Below the pieces are notes generated by a model. That model ran no database searches, was not told the DNA's origin, and was given only the letters and a program-made list of their open reading frames with translations. From NCBI RefSeq assembly GCF_024372725.1, contig NZ_VOUA01000001.1:1-64000 (forward strand): a stretch of 64,000 nucleotides of DNA, given 5' to 3'. This document shows, in pieces, positions 25,157 to 34,251 of the stretch. A program made the translations under genes and the position numbers. The first letter of the stretch is position 1; each line of letters opens with the position of its first letter. Source of the stretch: Methanosarcina sp. KYL-1. GTDB lineage: Archaea > Halobacteriota > Methanosarcinia > Methanosarcinales > Methanosarcinaceae.

Positions 25157-25240
25157 GGCGCCTTAAATCGGGTTCGGCTGTCACATTCTTTCTTAATTTT
25201 TTTCTTTTTAGGTGCGCCTTTAATTTAAGCTTTTCCGTAC

Positions 25241-25336
25241 TATATATACTGTATTTATATAGCATTTATATACTATGCGGTTCATTTAACTATAGCTTTA
25301 TATACTGGTTAGAGGATATTACTTTTGCTTTATATA
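25241..25336 (+). promoter_or_regulatory. Five TATA boxes upstream of tbp, three on a 32-bp period
   Basis: TATATATA at 25241 and TTTATATA at 25254, 25265, 25297 and 25329. The last three start exactly 32 bp apart, and the last two sit in GCTTTATATAC. The box at 25297 would start transcription near 25325, giving a short leader that includes GAGGG before ATG 25351. The box at 25329 is too close to the ATG to make a normal mRNA. TBP binding to its own extra boxes is a plausible feedback device. Confidence 0.65.
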
Positions 25337-25350
25337 CCGAGGGTTGACTA

Positions 25351-25902
25351 ATGAGCGAATCTAGCATCAAGATCGAAAATGTGGTTGCATCCACCAAACT
25401 TGCTGAAGAATTCGATTTAACCGTTATAGAATCCGAGTTCGAAGGGGCCGAGTACAACAAACAGAAATTCCCGGGCCTTGTCTACAGGGTCTCGGATCCG
25501 AAAGCCGCATTCCTTGTCTTCACTTCGGGAAAGGTGGTCTGTACCGGGGCAAAGAACGTCGCCGACGTGCACACAGTAATTGGCAATATGGCAAAGAAAC
25601 TGAACAGCATCGGGATCAAGACCATGGAAGATCCCCAGATCACGGTGCAGAACATTGTGGCCTCTGCAGACCTGCACACCATCCTGAACCTCAATGCGAT
25701 TGCAATCGGGCTCGGACTTGAAAACATCGAATACGAACCCGAACAGTTCCCCGGCCTTGTCTACAGGATCGATGAGCCCAAGGTAGTTGTCCTGATTTTC
25801 AGTTCCGGAAAACTCGTGGTCACAGGCGGCAAGTCCCCCGAAGACTGCGAGAGGGGAGTAGAAGTAGTCCGCCAGCAGCTGGACAACATGGGGCTTTTAT
25901 AA
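25351..25902 (+). CDS. tbp: TATA-box-binding protein
   Basis: A 183-residue general transcription factor made of two direct repeats of about 90 residues; [20 protein letters not shown] in repeat 1 is echoed by [20 protein letters not shown] in repeat 2, and [11 protein letters not shown] by [11 protein letters not shown]. It lacks a long N-terminal extension, as usual in archaea. It has its own promoter region with multiple TATA boxes and a GAGGG ribosome site. Methanosarcina can carry several TBPs; whether this is the major one cannot be seen here. Confidence 0.98.
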   Translation: MSESSIKIENVVASTKLAEEFDLTVIESEFEGAEYNKQKFPGLVYRVSDPKAAFLVFTSGKVVCTGAKNVADVHTVIGNMAKKLNSIGIKTMEDPQITVQNIVASADLHTILNLNAIAIGLGLENIEYEPEQFPGLVYRIDEPKVVVLIFSSGKLVVTGGKSPEDCERGVEVVRQQLDNMGLL

Positions 25903-26018
25903 GACCCCTTCCCTTCATCTTTTACATCTATCTCTCCGCTACATCTACTCTCCGCTATTACAATAAAAACGGATTCTGCGACATATATAGAGGGTCCGGC
26001 AAAGGATACGTGTGAAAC

Positions 26019-26927
26019 TTGAAATATACAAATGTTTGCGTCCTTATCCCTACCCTGAACGAAGCTGCCACGATAGGACAGCTTATCAAAGATTTTAAAA
26101 GTGAAGGGTTTACCGACATTCTTGTTATTGACGGGAACAGCAGGGATAAAACAAGGGAAGTTGCAGAGGCCGAAGGCGCAAAAGTGGTCCTGCAGACCGG
26201 AAAAGGCAAGGGGCAGGCGATGATCCAGGCCTTCAAGCTTATCGAAAGCCCCTACGTCGTACTGGTCGATGGGGACGGGACCTATCTTGCCTGGGAAGCC
26301 AGTTCCCTGCTTGAGCCCATCCTGGAAGGCCGGGCAGACCATGTGGTAGGCAACCGGCTAGAAAAATATTCCTCCGGAGCCTTTACAAGGCTCAACCTTG
26401 TGGGCAACCGTATGATAAATATGCTTTTTGACCTTGCATACGGGGCGCACTTAAGAGACATCCTCTCAGGCTACCGGGCCTTTACCCTGGAAAGCATCAG
26501 GGAACTTGAACTGAACAAGACCGGTTTTGAAATCGAAACCGAAATCTCAGTTGAGTGTATCCTGAAAAACCAGAGGGTCCTTGAAGTTCCCATAAGCTAT
26601 CTCCCGAGAAGTGAAAAAGGGGCAACCAAGTTAAACCCCATAAAAGACGGGTTAAGGATCGGGTCAACGATCTACAGGCTTGCAAAAGTGCATAACCCCA
26701 TGTTTTATTTCGGGATCATAGGCTCCTTCTTTATTCTGGCTGGCATCTTTACGGGGACCTTTGTAGTTGCCCAGTGGCTCCAGGGAATCACCCGAATACC
26801 CCTGACAGTCCTCACCGCCCTGCTGATAATCTTCGGCCTCCAGATGTTTATCTTCGGGATGCTCAGCGACCTGATAGTGTCCCTGCACAGGCAGACAATC
26901 CGCCTCCTTCAGGAAAAGAACAAGTAA
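26019..26927 (+). CDS. Family 2 glycosyltransferase (dolichyl-phosphate hexose synthase type) with two C-terminal helices
   Basis: A 302-residue GT-A glycosyltransferase: N-terminal VCVLIPTLNEAATIG, the donor-binding acidic residue in VIDGNSRDKT, and the metal motif DGDGTY. LRDILSGYRAFT and the acceptor-side GFEIETEISVECIL resemble archaeal dolichyl-phosphate glucose/mannose synthases. Two hydrophobic helices near the C-terminus (FYFGIIGSFFILAGIFTG and LTVLTALLIIFGLQMFIFG) anchor it. It probably makes lipid-linked sugar for N-glycosylation or polysaccharide. The only start in frame is TTG, directly after an upstream stop. Confidence 0.9.
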   Translation: MKYTNVCVLIPTLNEAATIGQLIKDFKSEGFTDILVIDGNSRDKTREVAEAEGAKVVLQTGKGKGQAMIQAFKLIESPYVVLVDGDGTYLAWEASSLLEPILEGRADHVVGNRLEKYSSGAFTRLNLVGNRMINMLFDLAYGAHLRDILSGYRAFTLESIRELELNKTGFEIETEISVECILKNQRVLEVPISYLPRSEKGATKLNPIKDGLRIGSTIYRLAKVHNPMFYFGIIGSFFILAGIFTGTFVVAQWLQGITRIPLTVLTALLIIFGLQMFIFGMLSDLIVSLHRQTIRLLQEKNK

Positions 26928-27491
26928 GTGTTTAGTGAAGGTCCTCTTCATTTCGTAGTATAAATTCTCTCTTTTTTATTTCTCTCTTTTTTATTTCTCT
27001 CTTTTTTATTTCTCTTTTTTATTTCTTCCTTTTTAGCTCTCTATTTTTTAATTCTCTCTATGTTTCTATTTTTTGAATTGTATCTCCTCATGATGACGTT
27101 TATGTCTATTATAAGGCAGGTTTTTCAGGCTTTGATATTTCGTTTCTTTTTTATCGGTTTTTTTCTTTCTTTTCTTCAAATTCCTTCTTTTTGATTTCTT
27201 TTTTTCTCCATTTTTCTTCACAAAATCAATATTACTTTATTTGATCTCAAAGAGATCTTTGTTTTTCTTTATAAAAAAGGTTATTTTATTCTCATGTCTC
27301 CTATTATCGATATTAGTAATGCAATAAGTCAAGTTAAGTTGATTAAGGTTAAAGTTAATTTTTTAAATAGTGTTATATATAATTACGCGCCTTTATTGAT
27401 CAAACAGGTCCTAAGTGTATTTACGGACAAATCTTGCTGATGAATCTTACAGACGAATCTTACAGATGAACGAAAACTTGAGGTTATTAAG
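26928..27491. other. 560-bp pyrimidine-rich spacer upstream of thiC
   Basis: No gene seen. A 16-17-bp unit TCTCTCTTTTTTATTT repeats about four times at 26966-27028. TTTAAATAGTGTTATATATAA at about 27360 is promoter-like. Two copies of GANGAATCTTACA are at about 27438-27466, in the probable leader. I looked for a TPP riboswitch and did not find its conserved core. Confidence 0.5.
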
Positions 27492-28778
27492 ATGACAATC
27501 GTGGAAGATGCACAAAAAGGGATTATCACTGAAGAGATGAAGATCGTAGCAAAGGACGAAGGGCTTGACCCCGAATTCGTCCGCCGTGGTGTTGCAGCCG
27601 GAAGGATCGTTATCCCAACCTCCCCCTACAGACAGGTAAAGATCTGCGGGATCGGAGAAGGGCTCAGGACCAAGGTCAATGCCTCCATCGGTGTATCCTC
27701 AGACATTGTTGATGCAGACATGGAAGTCCAAAAGGCAATCGCTGCCGAAAAAGCAGGTGCTGACACCCTCATGGAGCTCGGGACCGGCGGAGACTTCCTT
27801 GGGATCAGGAAAAAAGTCATTGACAGCATTTCCCTTTCCGTGGGTTCCGTGCCCCTCTACCAGGCCTTCATCGAAGCCGCAAGGAAGTACGGTTCCATCG
27901 TGCACATGACCGAAGACGAGCTCTTCAACGCAACCGAAGCCCAGGCAAAGCTCGGAACCAACTTCATGGCAATCCACACCGGGATCAACAACATCACCCT
28001 CGACAGGCTTAAAGCCCACGGCAGGTACGGCGGTCTCTGCTCCCGCGGCGGCGCCTTCATGAGCTCCTGGATGCTTCACAACGAAAAGGAAAACCCGCTT
28101 TTCGCAAACTTCGACTACCTCGTTGAAATCCTCAAGGAACACGAAGTCGTCCTCTCAACCGGAAACGGGATGCGTGCAGGTGCAGTCCACGACGCAACCG
28201 ACCGCGCCCAGATCCAGGAACTGATCATCAACTCCGAGATGGCTGACAGGGCACACAAGCAGGGCCTGCAGGTCATTGTCGAAGGTCCTGGCCACGTCCC
28301 CCTTGACCAGATTGAAACAAACGTAAAGCTCATGAAGGAAATGAGCGGCCACAAGCCCTTCTACATGCTCGGTCCTCTCGTTACTGACATCGCCCCCGGC
28401 TACGACCACATCGTAACCGCAATCGGTGCATCCGTGTCTGCCTCATGCGGCTGTGACTTCCTCTGCTACGTGACTCCTGCAGAGCACCTCGCCCTCCCGA
28501 ACCTCGAAGACGTCATAACCGGAGTCAAGACCTCCAGAATTGCAGCTCACGTCGGTGACATGATAAAGTACCCCGAAAGAGCAAGACAGTGGGACCTTGA
28601 CATGGGCAGAGCCAGGAGAGAACTCGACTGGGAAAAGATGTACTCCCTTGCAATCGACCCCGAACACGCAAGAGCAGTCAGGAACAGCAGGGCACCCGAA
28701 GACACCGACGCCTGCACAATGTGCGGCAACTTCTGCGCCCTCAAGATCGTCAACCAGAACTACAACCTCGCAAAATAA
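27492..28778 (+). CDS. thiC: Phosphomethylpyrimidine synthase ThiC
   Basis: A 428-residue radical-SAM-like enzyme converting 5-aminoimidazole ribotide to HMP phosphate in thiamine synthesis. The sequence is conserved throughout: TLMELGTGGD, MAIHTGI, SRGGAFMSSWML, EGPGHVPLDQIE, YMLGPLVTDIAPGYDHI, and the C-terminal 4Fe-4S motif CTMCGNFCALK. It has the short archaeal/anaerobe form without the long N-terminal region. Codon use is strongly biased to C-ending codons, which suggests high expression. No other thi gene is adjacent; a hairpin terminator follows. Confidence 0.98.
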   Translation: MTIVEDAQKGIITEEMKIVAKDEGLDPEFVRRGVAAGRIVIPTSPYRQVKICGIGEGLRTKVNASIGVSSDIVDADMEVQKAIAAEKAGADTLMELGTGGDFLGIRKKVIDSISLSVGSVPLYQAFIEAARKYGSIVHMTEDELFNATEAQAKLGTNFMAIHTGINNITLDRLKAHGRYGGLCSRGGAFMSSWMLHNEKENPLFANFDYLVEILKEHEVVLSTGNGMRAGAVHDATDRAQIQELIINSEMADRAHKQGLQVIVEGPGHVPLDQIETNVKLMKEMSGHKPFYMLGPLVTDIAPGYDHIVTAIGASVSASCGCDFLCYVTPAEHLALPNLEDVITGVKTSRIAAHVGDMIKYPERARQWDLDMGRARRELDWEKMYSLAIDPEHARAVRNSRAPEDTDACTMCGNFCALKIVNQNYNLAK

Positions 28779-28790
28779 GTTTTAAAAAAG

Positions 28791-28825
28791 GTAAAGTAAG
28801 GCCTCCGGGCTTTACTTTTTAACCT
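28791..28825 (+). terminator. Hairpin terminator after thiC
   Basis: GTAAAGTAAGGCC pairs with GGGCTTTACTTT across a 3-nt loop with one bulged base, followed by a T run, 13 bp after the thiC stop. Confidence 0.6.
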
Positions 28826-28921
28826 TTTGTTTCATCCTCACTTTTTTTGTATTTATTCTGTTTTTATTCTTTGTTTTTCTGTGTTTTTTCCCGTGAATTT
28901 GCTATCTGGAATGTGCAGGAT

Positions 28922-30097
28922 TTATGCTTCTTCCGAAATTGACTCCGCAATTTTCAGTATCTCTTCTTTATCAAGGGTGCCTCTCAGGTTCAGGTCAACA
29001 TTTCCGAGCTTCCACTTCAACACTTTCATATCCCCCGGGGCAAGGTACTTTCCTTCTTTCCCGTTAATGGCGATGTCTTCGGCAGAATTCATTATTGCTG
29101 CATCCGGGGCCTGGCCTTCAAATGAGGTTTCCGTAAGAATTACGCTGGCTTCCCCTTCTTTATATGTCAGGACGACCGTTTCGGAAGCCTGGCCTTCAGG
29201 GGCTGTTTCGCTGGTGTTGTAGGCTGTAGCATGGCTGAACTCGTAACCTTCAGGCAGGTACTCAGGGATCAGGATTTCAAACCCGACACGCTCCTCAGCT
29301 TCTTCGAGGCTTAATTCTCCAGAAGGATTCAATTCTCCGTATTCCACGGTCTTTATGTTTTCCACGGTCTTTACGGTTGCACCTTCCGGGATTTTGAACT
29401 CAAACTCGGAATCCGGAATCCCGGTGTTTACTTTCAGGTCCCGGACTTCTACTTTTGAAATAAGGGTCCCACTGCTATCGTACATCTCGTACCCGAGGAG
29501 CATCCAGGTCTCTTTGTCTACCCAGATTTTCATGCTGTATGCAGGGGCCTCTTCTCCTGCCACTTTCGGAGTAGCTTCCAGCAGGTAGGCTTCTCTTCCT
29601 TCAATCTCCTCGGTCCCCAGCAGGGATACGTCCATATCGTTAAGGGTTATTCCTATGAGTGAGAGATAATCGTCCCCGGTTAATTCCGGGGTTTCGGGAA
29701 GCTTTGTCTTTATGACCGTGTTTGTCCCCGGGGCATAGGTCCACCTGAACTCCCCATCCGAGAGCACAAGCGTCTCTTCTTCTTTTTCCGGCTCTTGTAG
29801 GAAGTTTTTCATCATATGTGGTTTCTTGTACATTGTCTTAAATTCGCTTTCTACGACCTTTTCCCCCATGTAGGAGGTCATATGCATTGTGTATGAGTAA
29901 TCTTCAATGCTGCCCTGTTTTTCCAGCATCCGGGCCGCAATCTCTTCAGCACTCAGTTCTTTTTCCATGCAGCCCGACGCGAAAAGGGCCAGAACCAGCA
30001 GGGCCAATAATATAAGTTTCGTAGGTTTCGTAGGTTTTGTAAGTTTTGTGAGTTTTGTGATTTTTGTGAGTTTTGTAAGTGCTTTTCTGTTTCTCAT
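28922..30097 (-). CDS. Lipoprotein, LolA-like + DUF4367-like, paralogue 1
   Basis: A secreted lipoprotein of about 391 residues. The signal peptide has an n-region of KLTK/KPTK repeats, a hydrophobic core and the lipobox FASGC. The mature protein has a LolA/RseB-like beta domain (EEIAARMLEKQGSIEDYSYT to FEFKIPEGATVKTVE) and a C-terminal DUF4367-like domain (GFEILIPEYLPEGYEFSHA to LDKEEILKIAESI). It is anchored outside the cell; the ligand is unknown. I prefer the ATG at 30097 with GGTGA upstream over the GTG at 30106. It is one of four tandem paralogues (28.9-33.5 kb). Confidence 0.85.
   Translation of the reverse strand: MRNRKALTKLTKITKLTKLTKPTKPTKLILLALLVLALFASGCMEKELSAEEIAARMLEKQGSIEDYSYTMHMTSYMGEKVVESEFKTMYKKPHMMKNFLQEPEKEEETLVLSDGEFRWTYAPGTNTVIKTKLPETPELTGDDYLSLIGITLNDMDVSLLGTEEIEGREAYLLEATPKVAGEEAPAYSMKIWVDKETWMLLGYEMYDSSGTLISKVEVRDLKVNTGIPDSEFEFKIPEGATVKTVENIKTVEYGELNPSGELSLEEAEERVGFEILIPEYLPEGYEFSHATAYNTSETAPEGQASETVVLTYKEGEASVILTETSFEGQAPDAAIMNSAEDIAINGKEGKYLAPGDMKVLKWKLGNVDLNLRGTLDKEEILKIAESISEEA
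30020..30085 (-). repeat. Short repeats encoding Lys-Leu-Thr units in a signal peptide
   Basis: GTTTTGTGA/GTTTCGTAG-type 9-bp units repeat about seven times and encode the positively charged n-region of the signal peptide of paralogue 1. Codon periodicity is preserved. Confidence 0.75.
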
Positions 30098-30166
30098 TTT
30101 CTTCACCTTTTAATTCCGGCCCTTTCCGAATTCTTCTTTCTAAAGGGTTGAATCCTGCCCCTTTAT

Positions 30167-31069
30167 TCAGGGACAAAAACCGATGATTAACCCTGCGGCA
30201 ATCGGGTTGGCTCCATCAGGGCCTGTCATGTTTTCCGGAGGATAGTGTTTCCCGAACTCCCTGGTTTCCATGTTTGCTCCTTCCGGGAGCTCGAATTCAA
30301 ATTCTGAATCCGGGATGCCCGTGTTGATTTTCAGGTTGCTTATTTCGAATTTCGCTGTCAGGTTTCCGCTGCTGTCATATGCCTCATACCGGAGAAGCAT
30401 CCCTGTCTCTTTGTCTATCCAGGACTTCTCACTATATCCTGTAAAGGCTCCCTCTTCTTTTTCCTCCCCTTCTTCCTTTTCTTCTTCCCCATTTTCTTCG
30501 AGCCCTTTTCCAAGCAGGTATGCGGGCCTGCCGTCGATTTCCTCAGTCCCGAGCACGGATACTCCGCCCTCATTCAAGAGCCCTTCAATATAGCCGGTGC
30601 CGCTGTTTTCTGCTGATTCATTTCCTTTAGACTCCTTTCCTGCGGGTTCTTTATCTTCGGATTCCATTTCCCCGGATTCTTTATCTTCAGGCTCGGACGT
30701 TTCGGGCAGTTTTACTTCTATGGCGGTATTTTTCCAGGGGTAGTAGGTCCACATGTACTCCCCGTTTGAGACCTCTACTTTCTCCGGTTCTTTTCCCGGC
30801 GTTTTTGTAAGAATCCTGTACATGTCCGGTTTCTTGCCCATAACCTCAAATTCCTTTTCCAGGGCTTCCCCTTCTAAATCCAAATTCAGGCTAAAAGTGA
30901 AAGAATAATCATTGACATTGTACTCTTTCTGCTGCATCTGGGCTGCTATCTCTTCTAAAGTAAGTTCCTTTTCTGCGGGGAGTCCCTTATCTTCGCAGCC
31001 CGATGCGAAAAGGGCCAGAGTTACGAGGGCCAGCAGGAACAGCATTTTCTTTGTTGCCATATTTCTCAT
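30167..31069 (-). CDS. Lipoprotein, LolA-like, paralogue 2 (lacks the DUF4367-like domain)
   Basis: A 300-residue lipoprotein with lipobox FASGC and the same LolA-like domain as its neighbours (LTLEEIAAQMQQKEYNVNDY to FEFELPEGANMETRE). It carries an acidic low-complexity insert (about 130-160) and a second Glu-rich insert. It stops soon after the first domain (TREFGKHYPPENMTGPDG) where paralogues continue into DUF4367. The relic at 33.7-33.9 kb ends with the same tail, so this is a subfamily and not a recent truncation. Function unknown. Confidence 0.8.
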   Translation of the reverse strand: MRNMATKKMLFLLALVTLALFASGCEDKGLPAEKELTLEEIAAQMQQKEYNVNDYSFTFSLNLDLEGEALEKEFEVMGKKPDMYRILTKTPGKEPEKVEVSNGEYMWTYYPWKNTAIEVKLPETSEPEDKESGEMESEDKEPAGKESKGNESAENSGTGYIEGLLNEGGVSVLGTEEIDGRPAYLLGKGLEENGEEEKEEGEEKEEGAFTGYSEKSWIDKETGMLLRYEAYDSSGNLTAKFEISNLKINTGIPDSEFEFELPEGANMETREFGKHYPPENMTGPDGANPIAAGLIIGFCP

Positions 31070-31106
31070 CTTTTTCCCGGTTTTAATTGCCTATTAAAAG
31101 AGCTTT

Positions 31107-32213
31107 TCAGGCATTTTCCCGTATGGACTCCGCAATTTTCAGCAATTCTTCTTTATCAAGGGTGCAGGCCAGGCTCAGCTCAATATCTCCGATTTTCCAT
31201 GTCAGGATCTTCATGTTCCCCAGGGTAAGGTACTTCCCCTCCGCCCCGTTGATAGAAACGTCTTCGGCAGAATTCATGATTGGAGCTTCCGGGGCCTCGG
31301 TCTCGTATACGGTTTCCGAAAGGGAAATGACATCATCCTCTTCGTTTTCGTATGTCAGGGAGACGGTCTCGAAGGTCTGCCCTTCAGGGGCGATCCAGCT
31401 GTTATTGAAAATCCTTGAATAGTTGAAGACATAACCTTCCGGCAGGTACTCCGGGACCAGGATTTCAAATCTTGCGGCTTCTCTGGCTTTTTCGAGGGTC
31501 GTTTGTTCGGGAATTTCAAATGAGTCCATATCCACGGTCCTTACGGTTGCCCCTTCCGGAACCTCAAATACAAACTCGGAATCCGGGATTCCCTGATTGA
31601 CTTCCAGGTCGCTGATCTCGAGTTCTATCACCGGGTCTCCGTTGATGTCATACGTCTCATACCTGAGAGGCATCCAGGTCTCTTTGTCCACCCAGAGTCT
31701 CATCCCCTCGATGAGCCGCATTCCTTTTTCCTCCTCTTTCGGGTTTGCTTCCAGCAGGTATGCAGACCTTCCGTCTATTTCCTCTACCCCAAGCAAAGAG
31801 ACATTCGTTTCGTTCAGGAAATCTTCAATGATACCTGCGTAATCCATCTCCCCTAAAACAGGAGTATCCGGCATTTCTATTTTCGTGACCGTATTTGTCT
31901 TCGGGTCGTAGGTCCACATGACTTCCCCGTCCGAAACCGCAAAAGACCCTGCATCTTCTTCAGGTTCGATTGAAATGGTTTTCACCTTGTTTGGCTTCTT
32001 CTGCAGGATCCGAAGCTCGCTTTCCTGTGTCAGTTCCCCCAGGTGTAAAGTCATGTGCATCGTGTACGAATAATCCTGGATACTCGCTTCTTTTTCCTGC
32101 ATCTGTTCTGCGATCTCTTCCGTGCTGAGTTCCCCGGTGCATCCCGATACAAAAAGGGCCGATACCAGCAGGATCAGTACGGCCAGGGCTTTTCTTACTG
32201 TCATTCTTTTCAT
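31107..32213 (-). CDS. Lipoprotein, LolA-like + DUF4367-like, paralogue 3
   Basis: A 368-residue lipoprotein. The signal peptide ends at the lipobox FVSGC. The LolA-like domain runs from ELSTEEIAEQMQEKEASIQDYSYT to FVFEVPEGATVRTVD; the DUF4367-like domain from ARFEILVPEYLPEGYVFNYS to the end (LDKEELLKIAESI). It is closest in architecture to paralogue 1, including the IMNSAEDVSINGAEGKYL segment. GGAGG stands immediately before the first ATG; a second ATG three codons later is an alternative start. It sits 38 bp upstream of paralogue 2 on the same strand, so they are probably co-transcribed. Confidence 0.85.
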   Translation of the reverse strand: MKRMTVRKALAVLILLVSALFVSGCTGELSTEEIAEQMQEKEASIQDYSYTMHMTLHLGELTQESELRILQKKPNKVKTISIEPEEDAGSFAVSDGEVMWTYDPKTNTVTKIEMPDTPVLGEMDYAGIIEDFLNETNVSLLGVEEIDGRSAYLLEANPKEEEKGMRLIEGMRLWVDKETWMPLRYETYDINGDPVIELEISDLEVNQGIPDSEFVFEVPEGATVRTVDMDSFEIPEQTTLEKAREAARFEILVPEYLPEGYVFNYSRIFNNSWIAPEGQTFETVSLTYENEEDDVISLSETVYETEAPEAPIMNSAEDVSINGAEGKYLTLGNMKILTWKIGDIELSLACTLDKEELLKIAESIRENA

Positions 32214-32313
32214 TCCTCCGCTTGTGTGTTCTATCTTCCAATAAAAGTTACATTTTTAATCACGGTGCCATGTCTGGACTTTAATGGTTATACTTCTCCG
32301 TTCATTTTTTTCG

Positions 32314-33513
32314 TTATTCTTTCGCTGAGATTGACTCTGCAATTTTCAGCAGTTCAGCTTCATCAAGAGCAGCCGTTATGCTAATTTCAAGTTCCCCGTT
32401 TGTCCACTCAAGTTCTTTCATGTTCTCCCCAAATACCGGATAGAGCACCCACTCCCTGCCGTTTACCGTAATGTTTTCTCCGTCTTTTTCAAAAGGCCGG
32501 TATGCGGATTTGCCTTCTTCATACAGGGTTTCGGAGATTATGATCCGGTCGTTTTCTCCGATATATTCCAGGGTAACTCTCCTGTAACAGGGCATTGCCG
32601 CAAATGTGCTAAGATCGCTATTAATCACCGTCATATATGCCCGATCCCTGCTGTTAAAAATCGTTGAGTGATTGAATACGTAGCCTTCGGGAAGGTATGC
32701 CGGGGTAAGCACCTCAAACCCTGCCCGCTGCTCGGCTTCTTCAAGTGCCAGTTTTTCCAGGTCGATTTTATAATCTTCCAGACTCAGGGTTTTTACCCGG
32801 GCTCCTTTCGGTACCTCGAATTCAAACTCGGAATCCAGGATGGCCGAATTTGTTTTCAGGTCCAAAATATCAATTTCAACCGCAAGCATGCCCCTGTTAT
32901 CGTACAGTTCGTATCTGGCGGGCAGCCAGGTCTTTTTGTCAATCCAGATTTTTGTTCTCAGGAGGTACAATTCATGTTCTTCTTCAGGAATAAACTCAAG
33001 CAGATACGCGTCCTTCCCTTTGATTTTCTCTGCTCCCGAAAGGAATACCTTGCTATTGTTCCTGTCCAGGTTTTCGCCAAAGAAGAGGGGGCAGGTCTCA
33101 GTGTCGATCGTATCCTGTTCTTCAAAAAGCTCTGTCTTTAGGACGGTATTTGATTCAGAGTTGTATATCCACTGGAACTTCCCGTCCGAAATCATCACTG
33201 ACTCCGTACCTTTCTCAGGTATCCGAATCGTATTTTTCATAAGGGCCGGTTTTTTCCACAGGATCTCGTACGTTTCCTCTTTTTGTTCAAGGAAAGAGGA
33301 TTTCATATGTGCTGTATATGAGCAGTCTTCTATACTCGCCTGTTTTTCCCGCATCTTTGTTACAATTTCCTCTGCGGTCGGTTTCTTTTCATAACCAGGA
33401 ATTAACTCCTGCTTTTCCCACATCTTTACCTTCTCTCTTTCTGCGTTGATTATTTCCCCACAACCGGATGTGAGGAGAGCCAGTGCCACCAGCAGTATGA
33501 CTATGGCTTTCAT
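32314..33513 (-). CDS. Lipoprotein, LolA-like + DUF4367-like, paralogue 4
   Basis: About 399 residues, starting at ATG 33513 (MKAIVILLVALALLTSGCGE), with GGAGAAATCGAAGGA upstream; an in-frame TTG eight codons earlier is less likely. Lipobox TSGC. The LolA-like domain runs from PTAEEIVTKMREKQASIEDCSYT to FEFEVPKGARVKTLS, the DUF4367-like domain from AGFEVLTPAYLPEGYVFNHS to AELLKIAESI. It is the most divergent intact copy and the first of the tandem group. External anchoring is predicted; function unknown. Confidence 0.85.
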   Translation of the reverse strand: MKAIVILLVALALLTSGCGEIINAEREKVKMWEKQELIPGYEKKPTAEEIVTKMREKQASIEDCSYTAHMKSSFLEQKEETYEILWKKPALMKNTIRIPEKGTESVMISDGKFQWIYNSESNTVLKTELFEEQDTIDTETCPLFFGENLDRNNSKVFLSGAEKIKGKDAYLLEFIPEEEHELYLLRTKIWIDKKTWLPARYELYDNRGMLAVEIDILDLKTNSAILDSEFEFEVPKGARVKTLSLEDYKIDLEKLALEEAEQRAGFEVLTPAYLPEGYVFNHSTIFNSRDRAYMTVINSDLSTFAAMPCYRRVTLEYIGENDRIIISETLYEEGKSAYRPFEKDGENITVNGREWVLYPVFGENMKELEWTNGELEISITAALDEAELLKIAESISAKE

Positions 33514-33686
33514 TCCTTCGATTTCTCCGATTTCCAATTTAATTCACAATAAATTAAACTTTGTCATTTTATGTGATCTGTATTTGACAGCTGTTGGGTA
33601 TTTCGAGATTTTTTACCTCTCTTCCGAAGGGCATTATAAAAGTGGATTAAAGTGGATTAAAGCGAATTAAAGAGGATTATTCAGGA

Positions 33687-33930
33687 TCAGAAGCCGAAGA
33701 TAATTGCGGCGGATGCCACACTTTCCTCCCCGTCAGGAGGTGTTAGATTTTCAGGGGAATAGTACTTCCCGAATTCCCTTGTTTTTACTTCCATCCCGTC
33801 CGGGACCTCTACCTTCTCAGGGGCCTTTCACTGTTTTTTTGTAATGATCCTGTATTTTTTCCGTGCAGCCTGAAGCTGAGGCCAAAATTGCCAGCAATAA
33901 AAAGGACAGGATGCCCAGCACTTTTTCTTT
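33687..33930 (-). pseudogene. Relic of a fifth LolA-like lipoprotein
   Basis: Minus-strand translation gives a signal-peptide remnant with a lipobox (LLLAILASASGCTEK), then in another frame YRIITKKQ, a stop codon, and KAPEKVEVPDG joined to MEVKTREFGKYYSPENLT and a stop. These match pieces of paralogue 2 (YRILTKTPGKEPEKVEV; ETREFGKHYPPENMTGPDG). The whole central domain is gone, there is a frameshift and an internal stop, and no start codon remains. The two deletions are direct evidence of gene decay. Confidence 0.8.
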
Positions 33931-34251
33931 TGGTATTTTTCCTTTATCCAGCCAAGTTTCTCTATTTTTAGATATGTTTATCTCTAAATTTTATTCATAT
34001 ATACCTCTTCTGGCCAGATCATCAAACTATTCGGCAGAGTCTACGGATTTTCACTTTGCGTTTTGAACGGTTGAATCTCTTTAGCCCGGCTTTCGGAAAC
34101 ATCCGGAAAAGCAATAAGAACAAATCGGCAGTTTTTTATTCGGTTTCTTAAATTCCTATCTATCTTTTACTATATTTCTTGGAAAGTTATGATGTGCTCC
34201 CTCCGGAAATGGGGAAGAGCCCGTTCAAATACAAATCGAGGTAGAAGTTTT
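33931..34251. other. Spacer upstream of pepF
   Basis: No gene seen. AT-rich; candidate promoter elements for pepF near 34130-34190. Confidence 0.4.

Noticed and set aside
27240-27491. TPP riboswitch ahead of thiC
   Set aside because: Conserved core sequences of the TPP aptamer were not found; only AT-rich promoter-like sequence and short repeats.
28115-28409. Antisense frames in thiC
   Set aside because: Shadows of a highly conserved gene with strong third-position bias.
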